Below are positions 4,237 through 6,625 of a DNA stretch of 6,625 nucleotides, piece by piece. Position 1 is the stretch's first letter, and each line of letters starts with the position of its first letter. The notes under the pieces were generated by a model. It did not search any database. It saw only the letters and a program-made list of their open reading frames with translations, and was not told the origin of the DNA. Origin of the DNA: Treponema sp. (GTDB taxonomy: Bacteria > Spirochaetota > Spirochaetia > Treponematales > Breznakiellaceae); NCBI GenBank assembly GCA_031254385.1, contig JAIRUO010000291.1, positions 1 to 6,625 on the forward strand, in the 5' to 3' direction. The position numbers and the translations under genes are program-made.

Positions 4237-5370
4237 ATGATAAAACCCAATGCAGATGCTTTACAATGGGCAGAGGCCGTCTGGCCCAAAATGCTCGCCA
4301 AGATGGACGCCCAGGTTGACCGTATGGGTTCAAATGTTCCCTATACGCTGGTGGATGGCAAATTCAATGACATGATCGAGAAAAGCGTTTACTGGTGGAC
4401 TAACGGGTTCTGGCCGGGAATGCTCTGGCTCATGTATAACGATACCAAAGACGAAAGATACCGGAAGGCCGCTGAAAAAATCGAAGAAAGGTTTGACGAT
4501 GCCCTTGCGGGGTACGAGGGGCTTCACCACGATGTAGGTTTTATGTGGACACTCTCGTCAAGGCTCAATCATAAAATTACCGGAAACCCCCGCTCACGCG
4601 CCAGGGCCTTGCACGCGGCCAATATTCTGGCTGGCCGTTACAATCCGCGGGGGCATTATATCGGCGCATGGAACAATGAACGATCCACCTGGATCATCAT
4701 TGACTGCATGATGAATATTCCCATCCTCTACTGGGCTTCCAGAGAAATCAACGATCCCCGTTACAAATACACCGCCATAGAACACGCAGATACCGCGCTT
4801 AAGTACCTGGTCAGGCCAGACGGCTCCTGCAACCATATAGGCGTCATGGATCCACATAACGGCAATCTCTTGGAAACTCCGGCGGGCCAGGGCTACGCTG
4901 CGGGTTCCGCCTGGAGCAGAGGGCAGTCATGGGCCCTTTACGGCTTTGCCCTTAGTTACATTCACACCGGAGATGAAAAGTATCTTGAAGCGTCCCTCCG
5001 AATTGCCGAATTTGTGCTGAAGAACCTGGCGGAGACGAATTATGCGCCTGCCGTGGACTACTTTGCGCCCAAAGAACCCAAATTGGTTGATACATCAGCG
5101 GGTACAATTGCCGCCGCAGGACTCCTCACCCTTTCCGGAATTGATAAAAATTTCAAAAAAGATTTTTGCATGGAAGGGGCCATGAACATTCTGCGATCTC
5201 TTGAAAGCAGCTACGCAGATTGGGATCCGCAAAAGGATTTCATTGTACGGAACGGCGCGGTACTGTATCATGCGAAACCAGAAGAACTCAACTGTCCTTT
5301 AATCTATGGCGATTATTATTTCCTGGAAGCGCTGTTTCATTTGCAACATCCTGATTTAGAGATTTGGTAA
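4237..5370 (+). CDS. GH88 unsaturated glucuronyl hydrolase
   Basis: This is a 377-residue glycoside hydrolase of family 88, the same length as the characterised Bacillus enzyme. These enzymes hydrate the double bond of the unsaturated uronic acid that polysaccharide lyases leave at oligosaccharide ends, which releases the sugar. The fold is an (alpha/alpha)6 barrel. Visible family motifs are YWWTNGFWPGMLWLMY at 52-67, HHDVGFMW at 97-104, IDCMMNIPILYWAS at 155-168, SAWSRGQSWALYGFAL at 224-239, DTSAGTIAAAGLL at 285-297 and YGDYYFLEAL at 357-366. Asp99 and Asp156 match the two acidic residues known to be needed for catalysis (Asp88 and Asp149 in the Bacillus enzyme). There is no signal peptide, so it is cytoplasmic and acts on imported oligosaccharides. 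No lyase or sugar transporter is in the window. The exact substrate (glycosaminoglycan, xanthan or gellan type) cannot be read from the sequence. Confidence 0.93.
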   Translation: MIKPNADALQWAEAVWPKMLAKMDAQVDRMGSNVPYTLVDGKFNDMIEKSVYWWTNGFWPGMLWLMYNDTKDERYRKAAEKIEERFDDALAGYEGLHHDVGFMWTLSSRLNHKITGNPRSRARALHAANILAGRYNPRGHYIGAWNNERSTWIIIDCMMNIPILYWASREINDPRYKYTAIEHADTALKYLVRPDGSCNHIGVMDPHNGNLLETPAGQGYAAGSAWSRGQSWALYGFALSYIHTGDEKYLEASLRIAEFVLKNLAETNYAPAVDYFAPKEPKLVDTSAGTIAAAGLLTLSGIDKNFKKDFCMEGAMNILRSLESSYADWDPQKDFIVRNGAVLYHAKPEELNCPLIYGDYYFLEALFHLQHPDLEIW

Positions 5371-5406
5371 CAATTCAGTGGCAGACAGGCAATGTTGGTG
5401 AAATAA

Positions 5407-6042
5407 ATGGAAAACAAATACAGGAAATGGTTTGGAGAAAAAAAGGCTCATCTGGCACTGGAAGCGTTCAGGGCTAAGGGCTGGCAAACCTGTTACGCGG
5501 AAACTCTTGCAGAAGCAAAAAAGCTTCTCTTTGAAACCTGCCTGCCAAAAAATGTTTCAGTCGGCCTTGGGGGGAGCGAAACCCTTAGTGCCATGGAAAT
5601 ACTCCCTGTCCTTCGAAACGGCGAGTACAAGTTATACGACAGGTATAACTGCCCAGATCATTTTGAAATGTGCAGAGACAGCTTGATGGCGGAGTATTTC
5701 CTGACCGGCGCGAATGCCCTGACCATGAACGGCGAGATGGTCAACCTTGACTGCTCCGGCAGCCGGGTGGCTGCCATGGCTTACGGTCCACGGCATATAA
5801 TTGTAGCAGCAGGGGTAAACAAACTGGTGGAGAACCTTGACGAAGCGATCAGCAGGGTCAAAGCCATCGCGCCCATGAACTGCAAACGAAATAATCACAA
5901 AACCCCCTGCGCACAGAATGGCGTATGCGCAGATTGCAACGATGCCCAAAGAATGTGCAACCATCTCCTTATCACTTTTAACGCGCAAAAATTCCAGGGG
6001 AAGTATACCCTCATCCTGATTAATGAAGAGCTAGGATTTTAG
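5407..6042 (+). CDS. LUD-domain (DUF162/YkgG-like) protein with C-terminal cysteine cluster
   Basis: This 211-residue protein carries a single LUD domain, the domain found in the lactate-utilisation proteins LutB and LutC. Family signatures are VSVGLGGSETL at 50-60, the acidic/aromatic YDRYNCPDHF at 77-86, and the most conserved block TGANALTMNGEMVNLDCSGSR at 100-120, followed by AAMAYGPRHIIVAAGVNK. After the domain come five cysteines (159, 168, 174, 177, 184) in a C-x8-C-x5-C-x2-C-x6-C spacing that may bind a metal or Fe-S cluster; this is inferred. Stand-alone versions are common in anaerobes and are often annotated as lactate utilisation proteins without proof. No lutA or lutB is present here. 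It lies 36 nt after GH88 with only a weak ribosome site (GGTG 5397-5400), so it is probably read through from the GH88 promoter. Confidence 0.88.
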   Translation: MENKYRKWFGEKKAHLALEAFRAKGWQTCYAETLAEAKKLLFETCLPKNVSVGLGGSETLSAMEILPVLRNGEYKLYDRYNCPDHFEMCRDSLMAEYFLTGANALTMNGEMVNLDCSGSRVAAMAYGPRHIIVAAGVNKLVENLDEAISRVKAIAPMNCKRNNHKTPCAQNGVCADCNDAQRMCNHLLITFNAQKFQGKYTLILINEELGF

Positions 6043-6047
6043 AGAGC

Positions 6048-6076
6048 TTGTAATTTTTTTTAATGATATCTAAAGT
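6048..6076 (+). promoter_or_regulatory. Weak candidate promoter of asd
   Basis: TTGTAA (6048-6053) and TAAAGT (6071-6076) are 17 nt apart, each four of six to consensus, in an AT-rich spacer that includes a run of eight T (6054-6061). Asd may instead be reached by read-through from the LUD gene 56 nt upstream. Confidence 0.35.
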
Positions 6077-6098
6077 AACATAAGATAAGGAGCACTCT

Positions 6099-6625
6099 AT
6101 GTCCAGGATTCCTGTAGGCGTATTAGGCGCTACCGGCATGGTAGGCCAGCAGTACATTAAGTTGTTGCTAAATCATCCCTGGTTCGAAGTACGCTATGTT
6201 GCGGCCTCTCCCAGAAGTGCTGGGAAAAAATATAAAGACGCCACTGCTGGGCGTATCCATTTTCCGGGCGTTGCCGAAGCTGTCGGAGATCTCATGGTAT
6301 ACGATGCCAGCGATGTATCCAGGGCCGCAGAGGCGGCGAAGGCCGGGGACTGCGCCTTTGTGTTTTCCGCGCTTGAAATGGGCAAGGACAACTCTCCGGA
6401 AGAGTCCTACGCCGCCGCAGGGATACCGGTGGTTTCCGTTGACAAAGCTCACCGATGGACTTCTGACGTACCAGTATTGATAGCGGAAGTTAATCATCAG
6501 CATATTGATATAATTCCTGCCCAGCAAAAAACCAGAGGCTGGGACAAGGGCTTTATCGTAGTAAAACCCAACTGTTCCATTCAGAGTTACGTTACCCCGA
6601 TATACGCCCTCATAAAAGCCGGATA
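6099..6625 (+). CDS. asd: Aspartate-semialdehyde dehydrogenase, archaeal/fungal type, N-terminal part (runs off the right edge)
   Basis: From the ATG at 6099, with AAGGAG at 6087-6092 (6-nt spacing), 175 residues are open to the window edge, about half of a normal Asd. The enzyme reduces aspartyl phosphate to aspartate semialdehyde with NADPH, the branch point to lysine/diaminopimelate, threonine and methionine. The Rossmann motif GVLGATGMVGQ is at 7-17, and AASPRSAGKKYKD at 35-47 follows. VFSALEMG is at 88-95. The catalytic cysteine is Cys159 in KPNCS (156-160), preceded by RGWDKGFIVV. This wording, and the lack of the GGNCTV form of the E. coli enzyme, places it in the archaeal/yeast-type group. 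At 113-117 it reads SVDKA where related enzymes I recall have an SNxxA-like stretch; whether this matters cannot be judged here. The C-terminal substrate-binding half is outside the window. Confidence 0.93.
   Translation, partial: MSRIPVGVLGATGMVGQQYIKLLLNHPWFEVRYVAASPRSAGKKYKDATAGRIHFPGVAEAVGDLMVYDASDVSRAAEAAKAGDCAFVFSALEMGKDNSPEESYAAAGIPVVSVDKAHRWTSDVPVLIAEVNHQHIDIIPAQQKTRGWDKGFIVVKPNCSIQSYVTPIYALIKAG

Noticed and set aside
6028..6061. Possible intrinsic terminator after the LUD gene
   Set aside because: A run of eight T is present, but the best stem (6028-6032 with 6045-6049) has only 5 pairs with one G-T and a 12-nt loop, and begins inside the coding region.
6168..6527. Minus-strand reading frame of 119 codons
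   Set aside because: It is antisense to the clearly coding asd frame.
1..6625. CRISPR arrays, insertion sequences, integrase or attachment sites
   Set aside because: No regular repeat-spacer pattern, transposase or integrase-like coding sequence is visible. The tRNA 3' end shows no duplicated copy elsewhere in the window that I could find by eye.

Overview
The window looks like part of a spirochaete chromosome, most likely Treponema-like. The basis is indirect: mid-range GC, AT-rich intergenic spacers carrying near-consensus sigma70 promoters, several short-signal lipoproteins with loose lipoboxes, and an archaeal/fungal-type aspartate-semialdehyde dehydrogenase. The genus is an inference from gene style, not from a marker gene. 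No insertion sequence, CRISPR array, integrase or phage gene is visible.

Layout. Positions 1-301 lie on the minus strand: a tRNA-Arg(TCT) followed after only 19 nt by the 5' part of an M48-type metallopeptidase lipoprotein gene that runs off the left edge. Positions 302-508 are a divergent control region with a long imperfect palindrome, an A/T palindrome, a small GCAA-loop hairpin and promoters facing both ways. Positions 509-2234 are a tight three-gene operon on the plus strand encoding a CsgG-family lipoprotein, a DUF4810 lipoprotein and a DUF799/GNA1162-family lipoprotein. Positions 2235-2466 hold a perfect-consensus promoter and a structured leader of about 175 nt with a 9-codon peptide ORF (MTVIVVVSN), which leads into rsgA (2467-3570), a ribosome-assembly GTPase. 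After that come an exported PsbP/DcrB-like protein (3642-4157) with its own promoter, a GH88 unsaturated glucuronyl hydrolase (4237-5370) followed closely by a LUD-domain protein with a C-terminal cysteine cluster (5407-6042), and the 5' part of asd (6099 to the right edge).

How the genes relate. The CsgG/DUF4810/DUF799 genes form a recognised co-occurring set, probably an envelope-associated complex of three lipid-anchored proteins; no curli subunit or csgE/csgF gene is seen here. RsgA and Asd are housekeeping functions. GH88 suggests intracellular use of unsaturated uronate-containing oligosaccharides, which fits a host- or gut-associated life. Most transcription units have their own promoter, so apart from the lipoprotein triad and possibly GH88-LUD the window is a row of separate units.

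The most unusual element is the rsgA leader. It has a TTGACA-17-TATAAT promoter, a strong Shine-Dalgarno that can be sequestered in a 12-bp stem, a tiny ORF of Thr/Val/Ile codons like an ilv-type attenuator peptide, and at least two competing hairpins. It does not match any riboswitch class I can recognise by eye.
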